Shown: positions 26,453 through 35,315 of the stretch, piece by piece | How positions within the stretch are numbered: position 1 is the first letter of the stretch | How the letters are laid out: each line of letters opens with the position of its first letter | NCBI GenBank assembly: GCA_963712465.1 | Contig: CAVQHY010000006.1 | Location: 930,001 to 994,000 of the forward strand | From: CAVQHY01 sp963712465 | GTDB lineage: Bacteria; Actinomycetota; Thermoleophilia; Gaiellales; Gaiellaceae | Direction of reading: 5' to 3' | DNA length: 64,000 nucleotides | The notes under the pieces: generated by a model | Databases searched by the model: none | What the model saw: the letters and a program-made list of their open reading frames with translations, nothing else | Told to the model about the DNA's origin: nothing | Translations under genes and position numbers: made by a program

Positions 26453-28084
26453 CTACACGCGGCGTGGGGGCGATGTGTCGCTCGCCGCCGTGCCCAGGGC
26501 GAGCTGCAGCTTCACCAGCTTGACCGCGATCTCGACCATCAGCCAGTCGTCCTTGCGCAGGTCGAGCCCGGAGAGCTCGGCGATGCGCCGGAGGCGCTGG
26601 CGCAGCGTGTTCGGATGGACGTAGAGCACCTCGGCGGTGGCGCTGATGTTGCCGCGCCGTCGCAGGAACTCCTCGAGCGTCCGCAGGAGCGAGGTCGACC
26701 GCTGGCGGTCGTAGTCGGCGAGACGCGCGACCGCGTCCCGGTGGCGGTCGCGCAGACCCGCGTCGAACGACATCCGCAGGAGGTACTTGTACGGTCCCAG
26801 CTCCTCGTAGGTCATCACGCCCGGCGTGCCCTGCAGGACGGTCGTCCCGAGCAGCGCGTGGCGGGCCTCCTCGAAGCCGGCCGGGAAGCTCGCCGCACCC
26901 TTGCACGGGTTCGATACCCCGATCGCGACCGATCCCTCGAGCTCCCGCTGGATCCTCTGGATCGCCTCCACGAGCGCCGCTTCGCCGGCGCTCGGGATGC
27001 GGACGATTGCGCGGACGGAGTCGTCACGGCGATCGAAGAGCGAGCCCGGAGCGTATGCGGCAAGCAGCCGCTCGAGCAGGTCGTCGGGGGGCGAGGCGGC
27101 GAGGACGAGGTGGCGCTGGTCGATGTCGCACCCGAGCCGCTCGGCGCGCTCGGCCAGCTCGTCCCGCGGGCCGCCGCCGCGCGCGAGCTGCTCGAGGAAG
27201 TCCTTGATCAGGTTCTTCTCCGTCAGGCGCTCGATCAGGTCGATCTTCTTCAGCGCCACGGCGGTCTGATTGGCCGCCGCCCGGGCGAGGTCGACCTCGG
27301 ACGTCCCTTCAGCGATCAGCAGGCCGATGAGCTCGTCCCCGGCAACGAGTGGTGTGGCCACCGTGGTCGTGCGACCGGAGCGCGCGAGCTCGGGACCGAT
27401 ATCCGCGAGCGTCAGCGCCTTCCGAGCGTCGCGCCCGGTCGGCGAGGAGGCGCGCACGTGGAGCTCCTCCGTCGTCGGCTCCAGCAGGTAGAGATGGCAG
27501 GCCTCCGCGCGCAGGAGGTCGCGTGCGCGAGACGCGATCTGCGGCAGGAGCTCGTCGAGCGTCTCGGCGCGGGCGAGCGTCTCGCCGAGCGCGGCGAGGT
27601 GCTCGAGCTCGGCGACTCGCCGTCGGGTCTCCTCGTAGAGGCGGGCGTTCTCGATCGCGCCCGCGACGAGCGACGCGCTCGAGACGAGGAACTCCACCTC
27701 GCCGGGCGTGAACTCGCGCGGCGCCTCCGTGTGAAGCGAGATCACGCCGATCACTCCGCCTTCCCTCGCGACGATCGGGACGGACAGAAGCGCCTGGAAG
27801 CGCTCCTCCTCGAGCTCGGGCACGTACCGGTTCCGCGGGTCGGCGAGCGCGTTCTGCGTGAACCCCGGCTCCCGGTGCTCCGCGGCCCACCAGGCGATCC
27901 CCTCACCGCGCTCGAGTGCGATCTGACCGATCAGATGCCCGTACGGCTCGGAGGCCGCGGCGAGCACGAGCCGCTCCCCGGCCGCGTCGACGAGGTAGAC
28001 GAAGCACGCGTTGACCGCGCTCGCGTCCGACAGCAGCCGGACGACCGCCGCGAGCACCTCGTCGAGCTCGAGCGACGAGCCCAC
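26453..28084 (-). CDS. PucR/CdaR-type regulator with two GAF domains
   Basis: At least 543 residues: two GAF sensor domains (~1-145, including NACFVYLVDAAGERLVLAAA, and ~160-280), a GGDEF-like/CdaR middle part, and a C-terminal PucR helix-turn-helix (RTLEEFLRRRGNISATAEVL, YVHPNTLRQRLRRIAELSGL). PucR proteins activate purine, amine and amino-acid catabolic operons. It heads the glnT-sox-fhs string and is the likely activator. The start is unclear: the family-typical helix ILTEIISTVGSSLEL extends upstream of GTG 28084, and the nearest good ATG (28172) is in a frame that differs by one extra base. Confidence 0.82.
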   Translation of the reverse strand: MGSSLELDEVLAAVVRLLSDASAVNACFVYLVDAAGERLVLAAASEPYGHLIGQIALERGEGIAWWAAEHREPGFTQNALADPRNRYVPELEEERFQALLSVPIVAREGGVIGVISLHTEAPREFTPGEVEFLVSSASLVAGAIENARLYEETRRRVAELEHLAALGETLARAETLDELLPQIASRARDLLRAEACHLYLLEPTTEELHVRASSPTGRDARKALTLADIGPELARSGRTTTVATPLVAGDELIGLLIAEGTSEVDLARAAANQTAVALKKIDLIERLTEKNLIKDFLEQLARGGGPRDELAERAERLGCDIDQRHLVLAASPPDDLLERLLAAYAPGSLFDRRDDSVRAIVRIPSAGEAALVEAIQRIQRELEGSVAIGVSNPCKGAASFPAGFEEARHALLGTTVLQGTPGVMTYEELGPYKYLLRMSFDAGLRDRHRDAVARLADYDRQRSTSLLRTLEEFLRRRGNISATAEVLYVHPNTLRQRLRRIAELSGLDLRKDDWLMVEIAVKLVKLQLALGTAASDTSPPRRV

Positions 28085-28202
28085 CGTCGAGATGATCTCG
28101 GTGAGGATCCCGCCCTCGCCGCCGGCGACCGGGAACGCGGCCTGTCGCCGAAAGCTCGGGTCGGGTCGTCATCAGGCGGATCGTAACGACCCGCGCCTGC
28201 CG

Positions 28203-29597
28203 TCAGGAAAAGCGGACTGCCTGGAGACGCCGGCCGACGTTGCCCGCCCGGTCGACGGCCCGTACGGTCCAGAGCCCCTTCGACTTCGTGCCGGGGATCG
28301 AAAGCCTCGTTCGCTTAACGGTCGCGAAACGCCTGCCGTTTCGCTCGACCACGTAGCCGCGAATCCCTCCCGGATCGGTCACCGCGTGCCAGCGCAGGAG
28401 CAGCGCGCCCCCGGTGGCTACGCCGCGCAGCCCGGTGACGGGCGGCGGCGCGACGGTGTCCGCGAGCAGCCGCCCCGCAGGGTCGACGACGCCCGCGCCG
28501 ACCTTGAAGCGGACCTCGACCAGCGGCGACAGGAAACCGGCCACGTCGGCGGCCCGCACGCCGTAGACGATCGTGCGGCCCCTGACGCCGCGGTCGACGA
28601 TCCTCGTCTGCACCGTCTCGTGGACGAGCTCGCCGTCGCGATAGACGCGGTAGCGAACCGGGCCGACGTCATCGACGGCCCGAGGCCACGTCAGCGTGAC
28701 GACGGGCCCGTCGCTCGAGACGCGGAGGCTGGCCGGGCCGACCGGAGGGGCGGTGTCCGGACCGCCAACGCGGATCAGCCAGCCCGAGTCCTGCGCGTCC
28801 CACCAGGTTCCGGAGTGGCCGTAGTAGTCGTCGTGACCGACGTCGAGAACCTGCGCCGAGAGGACGTCGGTCGACGTACCCACCGCCCGGAGCAGATCGC
28901 TGTCCGAGTCGCAGACGTGGCCGTCGTTGCAGTAGTGCGGCGCTTGCTGGAGGACGGCGTTGAGCGCGTGGGTCATCTCGTGGACGGCGGTGATCGCGGC
29001 GACGCCCTCGCCGTCGCCGGGGCTTCCCTGGCCGCAGGCCTGGAGGAAGACGATCGCGAAGGCGCGAGGGCCGCCGTCGGTGACGCCTGCGTTCCCCTGG
29101 CCGCAGACCTTCTGCTCGTCCGCCGGGCCGTCGTAGTAGACCAGGTACTTCTTGTCCGGGCTCGCGAAGCCGAAGGGGAGGGCGTTCAGGTCGGCGACGA
29201 TGCGGTCGAGCCGACTCTCGAGCGGCGCGTAGTCGGCGCCCGGGCGCGGGAGTCGCGAGCTCGAGAGGTCGAGCTGGCCCAGGCCGGGCGCGCAGCCGGG
29301 GAAGGCGAAGAGGTCGAAGCGCAGCCGGCGGGAGGCATCCTGGCCGTTCCACCAGGCGTCGATCGAGGCGAGGTCGGTGGCGATGCCCGAGGCGAGGGAT
29401 GCGAAGCGGTCGGTCCCGTCGGACGGGACGGCGTACACCACGTGCCACTGGAAGCCGGCTGCCGCGTCCGGAAGCCGATCAGCCGCGGCCGCGTCGGCGC
29501 CGCACCAGGTGACGGGCGCGACGGCCGCGTGGGCCGCGCCGGCGAAACCGAGCACGGCAAGGCAGAGCGCTCCGAGAACGAGGGGCAGGCGGGCGAT
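28203..29597 (-). CDS. Secreted HEMTH metallopeptidase-like protein with Fn3 domains
   Basis: About 465 residues. A signal peptide is visible (RLPLVLGALCLAVLGFAGAA, cleavage after AHA). An N-terminal domain follows with several disulfide-type cysteines and the zinc-protease motif VAAITAVHEMTHALNAVLQQ (HExxH). Then come two fibronectin-III-like repeats around TLTWPRAVDDVGPVRYRVYR and GALLLRWHAVTDPGGIRGYV. It is probably an extracellular zinc peptidase of unknown substrate; a third zinc ligand is not obvious. No ATG/GTG/TTG lies at the expected start. The coordinate marks an ATC just upstream of the signal peptide, so the real start is unresolved. It is divergent from the formate dehydrogenase operon. 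Confidence 0.7.
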   Translation of the reverse strand: MARLPLVLGALCLAVLGFAGAAHAAVAPVTWCGADAAAADRLPDAAAGFQWHVVYAVPSDGTDRFASLASGIATDLASIDAWWNGQDASRRLRFDLFAFPGCAPGLGQLDLSSSRLPRPGADYAPLESRLDRIVADLNALPFGFASPDKKYLVYYDGPADEQKVCGQGNAGVTDGGPRAFAIVFLQACGQGSPGDGEGVAAITAVHEMTHALNAVLQQAPHYCNDGHVCDSDSDLLRAVGTSTDVLSAQVLDVGHDDYYGHSGTWWDAQDSGWLIRVGGPDTAPPVGPASLRVSSDGPVVTLTWPRAVDDVGPVRYRVYRDGELVHETVQTRIVDRGVRGRTIVYGVRAADVAGFLSPLVEVRFKVGAGVVDPAGRLLADTVAPPPVTGLRGVATGGALLLRWHAVTDPGGIRGYVVERNGRRFATVKRTRLSIPGTKSKGLWTVRAVDRAGNVGRRLQAVRFS

Positions 29598-29693
29598 GGG
29601 GTCGAGTGTAGCGGCGGGGTCCGCCGCGTAGAATGCGGCGTGACGCGGCCCCGCGGGGGGGCTGGCGGTGACGAGGAGAGGGGGTGAGCTCAG

Positions 29694-31643
29694 GTGCAGA
29701 CGAAGGGTCGACTGACGACGCCGTATGTCCGCGAAGGGGGCGCATTGCGCCCGGCGGGCTGGGACGAGGCGCTCGCGCGCGCCGCCGAGGGCTTCGAGAG
29801 CGCGCGCGCGGCGGACGCCGGGACGTCGTTCGGGATCTTCTCGTGCTCGAAGGCGACGAACGAGATGAACTTCCTGGCGCAGAAGTTCGCGCGCCAGGTC
29901 ATGGGCACGAACAACATCGACAGCTGCAACCGCACCTGACACGCTCCCAGCGTCGTCGGTCTGGCGACAGTGTTCGGAGCGGGCGGCGGGACGTCCTCCT
30001 ACCGGGAGGTGGAGGAGACGGACGTGGTCCTCCTCTGGGGCTCGAACGCCCGCGAGACGCACCCGATCTTCTTCCACCACCTGCTCAAGGGCATCCGCAA
30101 CGGAGGACGGCTCTACGTTGTCGACCCGCGGCGGACGTCCTCTGCCGAGTGGGCCGACGCCTGGCTCGGGCTCGACGTCGGCGGCGACATCGCCCTCTCG
30201 AACACGATGGCCCGGGAGATCATCCACGCCGACCTCGCCAACCGCGCGTTCATCGAGAACGCGACCGAGGGCTTCGAGGAGTACGCCGCGTCGGTCGAGG
30301 CGTTCACACTCGAGGAGGGTGAGCGCCTGACGGGCGTTCCCGCCGAGGTGATCCGCGAGGTCGCGCACGCCTTCGCGCGCGCGGACCGCGCGATGATCTG
30401 CTGGACGCTCGGGATCACCGAGCACCACAACGCCGTCGACAACGTCCTCGCACTGATCAACCTCGGCCTCCTGTGCGGCCACGTCGGGCGCTACGGGTCG
30501 GGGCTGAACCCGCTGCGCGGGCAGAACAACGTCCAGGGCGGCGGAGACATGGGCGCGATCCCGAACAAGCTTCCCGGCTTCCAGGACATCGAGCGCGACG
30601 CCGAGGCGCGGGCGCGCTTCGAGGCGGCCTGGGGGGCGCCGATCCGCCCGCACTACGGCTGGCACCTGACGCAGATGTTCCACGCCATGGAGCGCGGCGA
30701 GCTGCGCACGCTGTACGTGATCGGCGAGAACCCCGCCCAGTCGGAGGCGGACGTCGCCCACGCCCGCAGGCTGCTCGGAGGCCTCGACTTCCTCGTCGTC
30801 CAGGACATCCTGATGACGAAGACGGCCGAGCTGGCCGACGTCGTGCTTCCCGGTACGGCGTCGTGGTGCGAGGCCGAGGGAACGGTGACGAACTCGGAGC
30901 GCCGCGTGCAGCGCGTGCGCAAGGCGCTCGACGCGCCCGGAGAGGCCCGCGACGACACGTGGATCCTGTGCGCGCTCGCGCAACGGCTCGGCTTCGACTG
31001 GGGCAACCCGAGCGCCGAGGAGATCTGGGACGAGCTCCGCTCGCTGAGCCCGATGCACCGGGGCATGCGCTACGCGCGGCTCGAGGAGCTCGGCGGCATC
31101 CAGTGGCCGTGCCCGGACGAAAGCCACCCGGGGTCGCTGTTCCTGCACGGCCGGCTCTGGGAGCAGCCGCGTAGCGGCCCGGCCGCGCCGTTCTCGGTCG
31201 TCGAGCACCGCCCGCCGTTCGAGGCTCTCGACGCCGAGTACCCGATCCGGCTGACGACCGGGCGGCGGCTCGAGTCCTACAACACGGGCGTCCAGTCGAA
31301 CCTCTACGGGTCTCCGCTCCATCGCGGCGAGTCGCTCGACCTCTCGCCCGAGGACGCCGAGCGGCTGCTGCTCGAGGCCGGCGAGGTCGCCCGGGTCTCG
31401 TCGCGGCGCGGGTCGGTCGAGGCGCCCGTCCGGATCGACCCCTCGCTTCGACCCGGGCTCGCGTTCATGACGCTCCATTTCCCCGACGAGGTCGACACGA
31501 ACCTCCTGACCATCGATGCCACCGACCCGAAGTCGGGGACGGCCGAGTTCAAGGCCGCGGCGATCCGCGTCGAGAAGATCACCCCAGCGGTGGCGGAGGA
31601 GAGCGGCCGGTACGAGCAGCCCGCCGCCGTCGGCGCCGAATAG
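29694..31643 (+). CDS. fdhF: Formate dehydrogenase catalytic subunit, selenocysteine-containing, lacking N-terminal Fe-S domain
   Basis: 649 residues if the in-frame TGA at 29937-29939 (codon 82) is read as selenocysteine. The context IDSCNRT-U-HAPSVVGL matches the U-H active site of E. coli FdhF. Downstream are NPLRGQNNVQGGGDMGAIPN (molybdopterin cofactor binding) and the C-terminal molydop-binding domain (YPIRLTTGRRLESYNTGVQS). It oxidises formate to CO2 at Mo or W bis-pterin. The normal N-terminal [4Fe-4S] domain is missing: an in-frame stop (29682) lies just before the GTG start, and the protein begins MQTKGRLTTPYVREGG, i.e. after that domain. The missing domain is found at the end of the gene at 33515. 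The frame is the same before and after the TGA, and nothing else interrupts it. Confidence 0.9.
29937..29968 (+). promoter_or_regulatory. Candidate bacterial SECIS hairpin after the UGA
   Basis: After TGA (29937-29939) an 18-nt stretch precedes GGTCTG at 29958. GTCGTC (29952-29957) pairs with GGCGAC (29963-29968), giving a six-pair stem (one G-U) and the five-base loop GGUCU. E. coli fdhF has the same GGUCU loop at the same 18-nt distance. The region also encodes conserved Gly-Leu, so part of the match is protein-driven, but GGT CTG is an unusual codon choice in this GC-rich, C-ending genome. Confidence 0.7.
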
Positions 31644-31652
31644 GCTTCGCCG

Positions 31653-33518
31653 ATGGATCTCCATCTGCTCGACGCCGAGCCGACGCCGGGCGAGCGTGAC
31701 GCGGTCGACCACGTGCTCGGCCCGCCCGAGTCCGGCTGGGACGGGGGGCGGCGCGCCGTCGCCGTCGACGGCCGGCTCGCCCGCAGCGGACACGCCGCGC
31801 GCGGGCGCCGCGACGAGCTTCTGCCCGCGCTCCACGCCGTCCAGGAGCACGTGGGCTGGATCAGCCCGGGCGCGCTGAACTACGTCTGCAAGCGGCTCAC
31901 CGTGCCGCCCGCCGACGCGTACGGGGTCGCGACGTTCTACGCACTTTTCTCGCTGGATCAGCGCCCACCGCGCGTCCTGCACGTCTGCGACGACCTGGCC
32001 TGCGCGTGCAACGGCGTCGACGCGCTCGTTGCCGAGCTCGAGCAGCGAGTCGGCCCGCAGGGAGCCGTCGCCGAGATCGGCGCCACCCCGTGCGCGTGGT
32101 ATCGCAGCCCCTGTCTCGGCCAGTGCGACCGGGCGCCGGCCGCGCTCCTCACCGTCGCGGGCGACGACCCGCGCGAGCACGTGCTCGCCCCGGTCGACGC
32201 GGACGGCCTCCTCGCTGTGCTCGACGGCGGCGCCGGCCCCGACCCGTCGGCGGTCGTGCCGCAGCAGGGCGAGCCCTCGCTTCGTTTGCTCCGTCGCGTC
32301 GGCGTCGTCGATCCGCGCAGCCTCGACGAGTACCGGGCGCACGGCGGCTACTCGGCGCTGCGACGGGCGTTCGAGCTCGGCCCCGAGGGCGTGATCCGCG
32401 AGGTCGCCGACTCGAAGCTCGTGGGCCGCGGAGGCGCCGCGTTCCCGATGGGCCGCAAGTGGGACGCCGTGGCGCGCCAGCCGGTGCGGCCGCACTACCT
32501 CGTGTGCAACGCGGACGAGTCCGAGCCGGGAACGTTCAAGGACCGCGCGCTGATGGAAGGCGACCCGTTCGCCCTCGTCGAGGCGATGACGATTGCCGCC
32601 TACGCCACGGGGTGCGAGCGCGGCTACGTCTACCTGCGGGGCGAGTACCCCTGGGCTCGCGAGCTGCTCGAGCACGCGTTTGCGGAGGCGCGCGCCCGCG
32701 GCTTCCTCGGCGAGGACGTCCTGGGGCAGGGCTTCGACTTCGACCTCGAGGTTCGCAAGGGCGCGGGCGCGTACATCTGCGGCGAGGAGACGGCGATCTT
32801 CAACTCGATCGAGGGGTACCGCGGCGAGCCGCGCAACAAACCGCCCTTCCCGGTTCAGGAGGGGCTCTTCGGCAAGCCGACGGTCGTCAACAACGTCGAG
32901 ACGCTGGTGAACGTGCTCGAGATCCTGCGCGTGGGCGGCCCTGCGTTCGCGGAGATCGGCACCGAGGGCTCGACCGGTCCGAAGCTCTTTTGCCTCTCGG
33001 GGTGCGTCGAGCGCCCGGGCGTCTACGAGGTCGAGTTCGGGACGACGCTCGGCGAGCTGCTCGCGCTGGCGGGCGGGGTGAGAGCCGGCAGGCCGCTCCA
33101 GGCCGTCCTCCTCGGTGGAGCCGCGGGTGGATTCGTGGGGCCGCACGAGCTCGATCTTCCGCTCACGCTCGAGGGCGCACGGGCGGCCGGAACCACGCTC
33201 GGGTCAGGCGTCGTCATGGTCTTCGACGACACCGTCGACCTCGGACGCTCGTTGATGAGCATCGCCGGGTTCTTCCGCGACGAGTCCTGCGGCCAGTGCG
33301 TACCGTGCCGCGTCGGCACGGTACGGCAGGAGGAGGCGCTCGCGCGGGTTCTCTCGGGCGAGACGCGGGGGTCGGTCGAAGAGGAGCTCGCGCTGATCGC
33401 CGAGATGGGCCAGTGCATGCGCGACGCGTCGATCTGCGGCCTCGGCCAGACGGCCTCGAGCGCGATCGAGTCCGCGATCGGGCGGTTGGGTCTCTTCACG
33501 AACGGCGCGAAGTCGTGA
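31653..33518 (+). CDS. NuoE-NuoF fusion (formate dehydrogenase diaphorase module)
   Basis: 621 residues. The N-terminal NuoE/FdsG-like [2Fe-2S] part (~40-185) has VCDDLACACNG and SPCLGQCDRAPA as the cluster cysteines. The NuoF/FdsB-like part (~225-615) has LVGRGGAAFPMGRKWDAVA (FMN/NADH glycine loop), YLVCNADESEPGTFKDRALM, GAGAYICGEETAIFNSIEG and the C-terminal [4Fe-4S] set SCGQCVPCRVGT with a later Cys in RDASICGLGQ. It binds FMN and NAD(H) and passes electrons between NAD and the Fe-S chain. It follows fdhF by 9 bp and its TGA overlaps the next GTG. Confidence 0.93.
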   Translation: MDLHLLDAEPTPGERDAVDHVLGPPESGWDGGRRAVAVDGRLARSGHAARGRRDELLPALHAVQEHVGWISPGALNYVCKRLTVPPADAYGVATFYALFSLDQRPPRVLHVCDDLACACNGVDALVAELEQRVGPQGAVAEIGATPCAWYRSPCLGQCDRAPAALLTVAGDDPREHVLAPVDADGLLAVLDGGAGPDPSAVVPQQGEPSLRLLRRVGVVDPRSLDEYRAHGGYSALRRAFELGPEGVIREVADSKLVGRGGAAFPMGRKWDAVARQPVRPHYLVCNADESEPGTFKDRALMEGDPFALVEAMTIAAYATGCERGYVYLRGEYPWARELLEHAFAEARARGFLGEDVLGQGFDFDLEVRKGAGAYICGEETAIFNSIEGYRGEPRNKPPFPVQEGLFGKPTVVNNVETLVNVLEILRVGGPAFAEIGTEGSTGPKLFCLSGCVERPGVYEVEFGTTLGELLALAGGVRAGRPLQAVLLGGAAGGFVGPHELDLPLTLEGARAAGTTLGSGVVMVFDDTVDLGRSLMSIAGFFRDESCGQCVPCRVGTVRQEEALARVLSGETRGSVEEELALIAEMGQCMRDASICGLGQTASSAIESAIGRLGLFTNGAKS

Positions 33519-34444
33519 GCGCGGCAACGATCCTCGCTCCCACCCGCATGGTGGAGCTCGAGATCGACGGGCAGGACGTCCGCGTCTTCGAGGGCCAGAC
33601 GATCCTCGATGCGGCGACGAAGCTCGGGATCGACACCCCGACGCTCTGCTACGGCTCGACGCTTCGGCCGGCCAACGTTTGTCGCGTCTGCGTCGTCGAG
33701 CTCGACGGCTCGCGCGTGCTCGTCCCCGCGTGCTCGCGCAAGGTCGAGCAGGGGATGGTCGTCAAGACCGACTCCGAGCGGGTGAACCTCTCGCGGCGGC
33801 TGGTGATGGAGTTCCTGGCGTCGTCGGTCGATCTGTCGACCGCGCCGGCGGCACAGGAGTACGCACGGCGCTACGAGGCGCGGCCGGAGCGCTACGGCCC
33901 ACAGGCTCCGCCCGATCCCGATCGCGACCGGAAGCGCGCCGGCCACCACATCCACGCCGACGGTCTGACCGCGGCGACGGTGCACGCGCCGGCGAAGGTC
34001 GACAACGAACTCTACGTCCGCGACTACTCGAAATGCATCCTCTGCTACAAGTGCGTCGACGCCTGCGGCGACCAGTACCAGAACACGTTCGCGATCGCGG
34101 TTGCCGGGCGGGGTTTCGACGCCCGCATCTCCACGGAGTACGTCGCCGAGCTCCCCGAGTCGGCGTGCGTCTACTGCGGCAACTGCATCGCCGTCTGCCC
34201 GACCGGCGCGCTCGTCTTTCGGAGCGAGTTCGACATGCGCGCCGCGGGCACCTGGGACGAGGCCAGCCAGACCGAGGTGCAGACGATCTGCCCGTACTGC
34301 GGCGTCGGCTGCAACCTCGAGCTGCACGTTCAGGACAACGAGATCGTCAAGGTGACGTCGCCGGACGACCACGACATCACGCGCGGGAATCTCTGCATCA
34401 AGGGCCGCTTCGGCTTCCAGCACGTCCAGACCCGAGGCCGCTAA
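33515..34444 (+). CDS. NuoG-like ferredoxin subunit carrying the formate dehydrogenase [4Fe-4S] domain at its C-terminus
   Basis: 309 residues from a GTG in a GTGA overlap. The N-terminal 2Fe-2S domain (~12-90) is MVELEIDGQDVRVFEGQTIL with CYGSTLRPANVCRVCV and PACSRKV. Two [4Fe-4S] clusters follow (CILCYKCVDACGD and CVYCGNCIAVCPTGAL). The last ~50 residues are the molybdopterin oxidoreductase Fe4S4 domain: TICPYCGVGCNLELHV, then GNLCIKGRFGFQHVQTRGR and stop. In FdsA-type formate dehydrogenases all this is the N-terminal third of the catalytic polypeptide. Here it is a separate gene located after, not before, the catalytic gene, and presumably docks onto it to complete the electron wire. Confidence 0.9.
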   Translation: MSAATILAPTRMVELEIDGQDVRVFEGQTILDAATKLGIDTPTLCYGSTLRPANVCRVCVVELDGSRVLVPACSRKVEQGMVVKTDSERVNLSRRLVMEFLASSVDLSTAPAAQEYARRYEARPERYGPQAPPDPDRDRKRAGHHIHADGLTAATVHAPAKVDNELYVRDYSKCILCYKCVDACGDQYQNTFAIAVAGRGFDARISTEYVAELPESACVYCGNCIAVCPTGALVFRSEFDMRAAGTWDEASQTEVQTICPYCGVGCNLELHVQDNEIVKVTSPDDHDITRGNLCIKGRFGFQHVQTRGR

Positions 34445-34454
34445 CCTCGTCGTC

Positions 34455-35309
34455 ATGGCAACGACCGAGGGGCTGCCCGTCCGGCGGACTGTCGGCGAGG
34501 CGCGCGTCACCGTCGTCGAGGGTGCCGCGTCCACGACACGACGCGATCGTCTCGCCACCGAGGAGCCGCTCGAGATCCGGGCGGCCGGCCCCGGCCAGGA
34601 ACCGGTCAGCGTCGCGGTCACGATGCGAACCCCGGGCGCCGACATGGAGCTCGCCGCCGGCTTCCTCTTCACCGAGGGCCTGGTCGAGTTGGCCGACGAG
34701 ATCGCGCAGATTCGCTACTGCGGCCTCGAGGTTCCGGAGGAGCAACGCTACAACATCGTTACCGTCCACCTCCGGCGGCCGTTCGATTCGGGCGTCCTGC
34801 AGCGCAACTTCTACGCGACGTCGAGCTGCGGCGTGTGCGGCAAGGCGTCGATCGAGGCGATCGAGGTGCGCTGCGCCGCGCTTCCGCCCGGGCCGGTCGT
34901 CGGCCGGGAGCTGATCACGAGCCTTCCCGGGCTCCTGCGCGGCGACCAGCGCGTCTTCGACGTCACCGGCGGCCTGCACGCCGCGGGTCTCTTCGACGCG
35001 TCCGGGGCGCTCGCCGTTCTGCGGGAGGACGTCGGCCGCCACAACGCGCTCGACAAGGTCGTCGGCAACGCGCTCCTCGAGGGCCGCGTGCCCGAGAGCG
35101 AGGCGATCGTGATCGTGTCGGGCCGGGCGAGCTTCGAGCTCGTCCAGAAGGCGGCGGTGGCCGGGATCCCGATCCTCTGCGCGGTATCTGCGCCCTCGAC
35201 GCTCGCGGTCGACACCGCGCGGCGCCTCGGCCTGACCCTCGTCGGGTTCCTCCGCGGCGATCGCTTCAACGTCTACACGCACCCGGAGCGCATCAGGCTC
35301 GACGGGTAA
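34455..35309 (+). CDS. fdhD: Formate dehydrogenase accessory sulfurtransferase
   Basis: A 284-residue FdhD. The active Cys pair is in TSSCGVCGKASIEA (C-G-V-C), and DVGRHNALDKVVG and SGRASFELVQKAAVAGIPIL are family signatures. It moves sulfur from a cysteine desulfurase to the bis-pterin metal, which is essential for formate dehydrogenase activity. It starts 10 bp after the NuoG-like gene, completing a four-gene fdh operon. MobA, which makes the guanine dinucleotide cofactor, is convergent just beyond. Confidence 0.95.
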   Translation: MATTEGLPVRRTVGEARVTVVEGAASTTRRDRLATEEPLEIRAAGPGQEPVSVAVTMRTPGADMELAAGFLFTEGLVELADEIAQIRYCGLEVPEEQRYNIVTVHLRRPFDSGVLQRNFYATSSCGVCGKASIEAIEVRCAALPPGPVVGRELITSLPGLLRGDQRVFDVTGGLHAAGLFDASGALAVLREDVGRHNALDKVVGNALLEGRVPESEAIVIVSGRASFELVQKAAVAGIPILCAVSAPSTLAVDTARRLGLTLVGFLRGDRFNVYTHPERIRLDG

Positions 35310-35315
35310 TCGCGG

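Noticed and set aside
29694..29939. Reading the fdhF TGA as a nonsense mutation (81-residue fragment plus a second gene).
   Set aside because: The frame is identical on both sides, the context matches the Sec-His active site, and a SECIS-like hairpin follows at the standard distance.
28203..33146. A 1647-codon open frame on the minus strand across the fdh operon.
   Set aside because: Only its last ~465 codons (the secreted metallopeptidase) are protein-like. The rest is the antisense shadow of fdhF and the NuoEF fusion, kept open by GC-rich codon bias.
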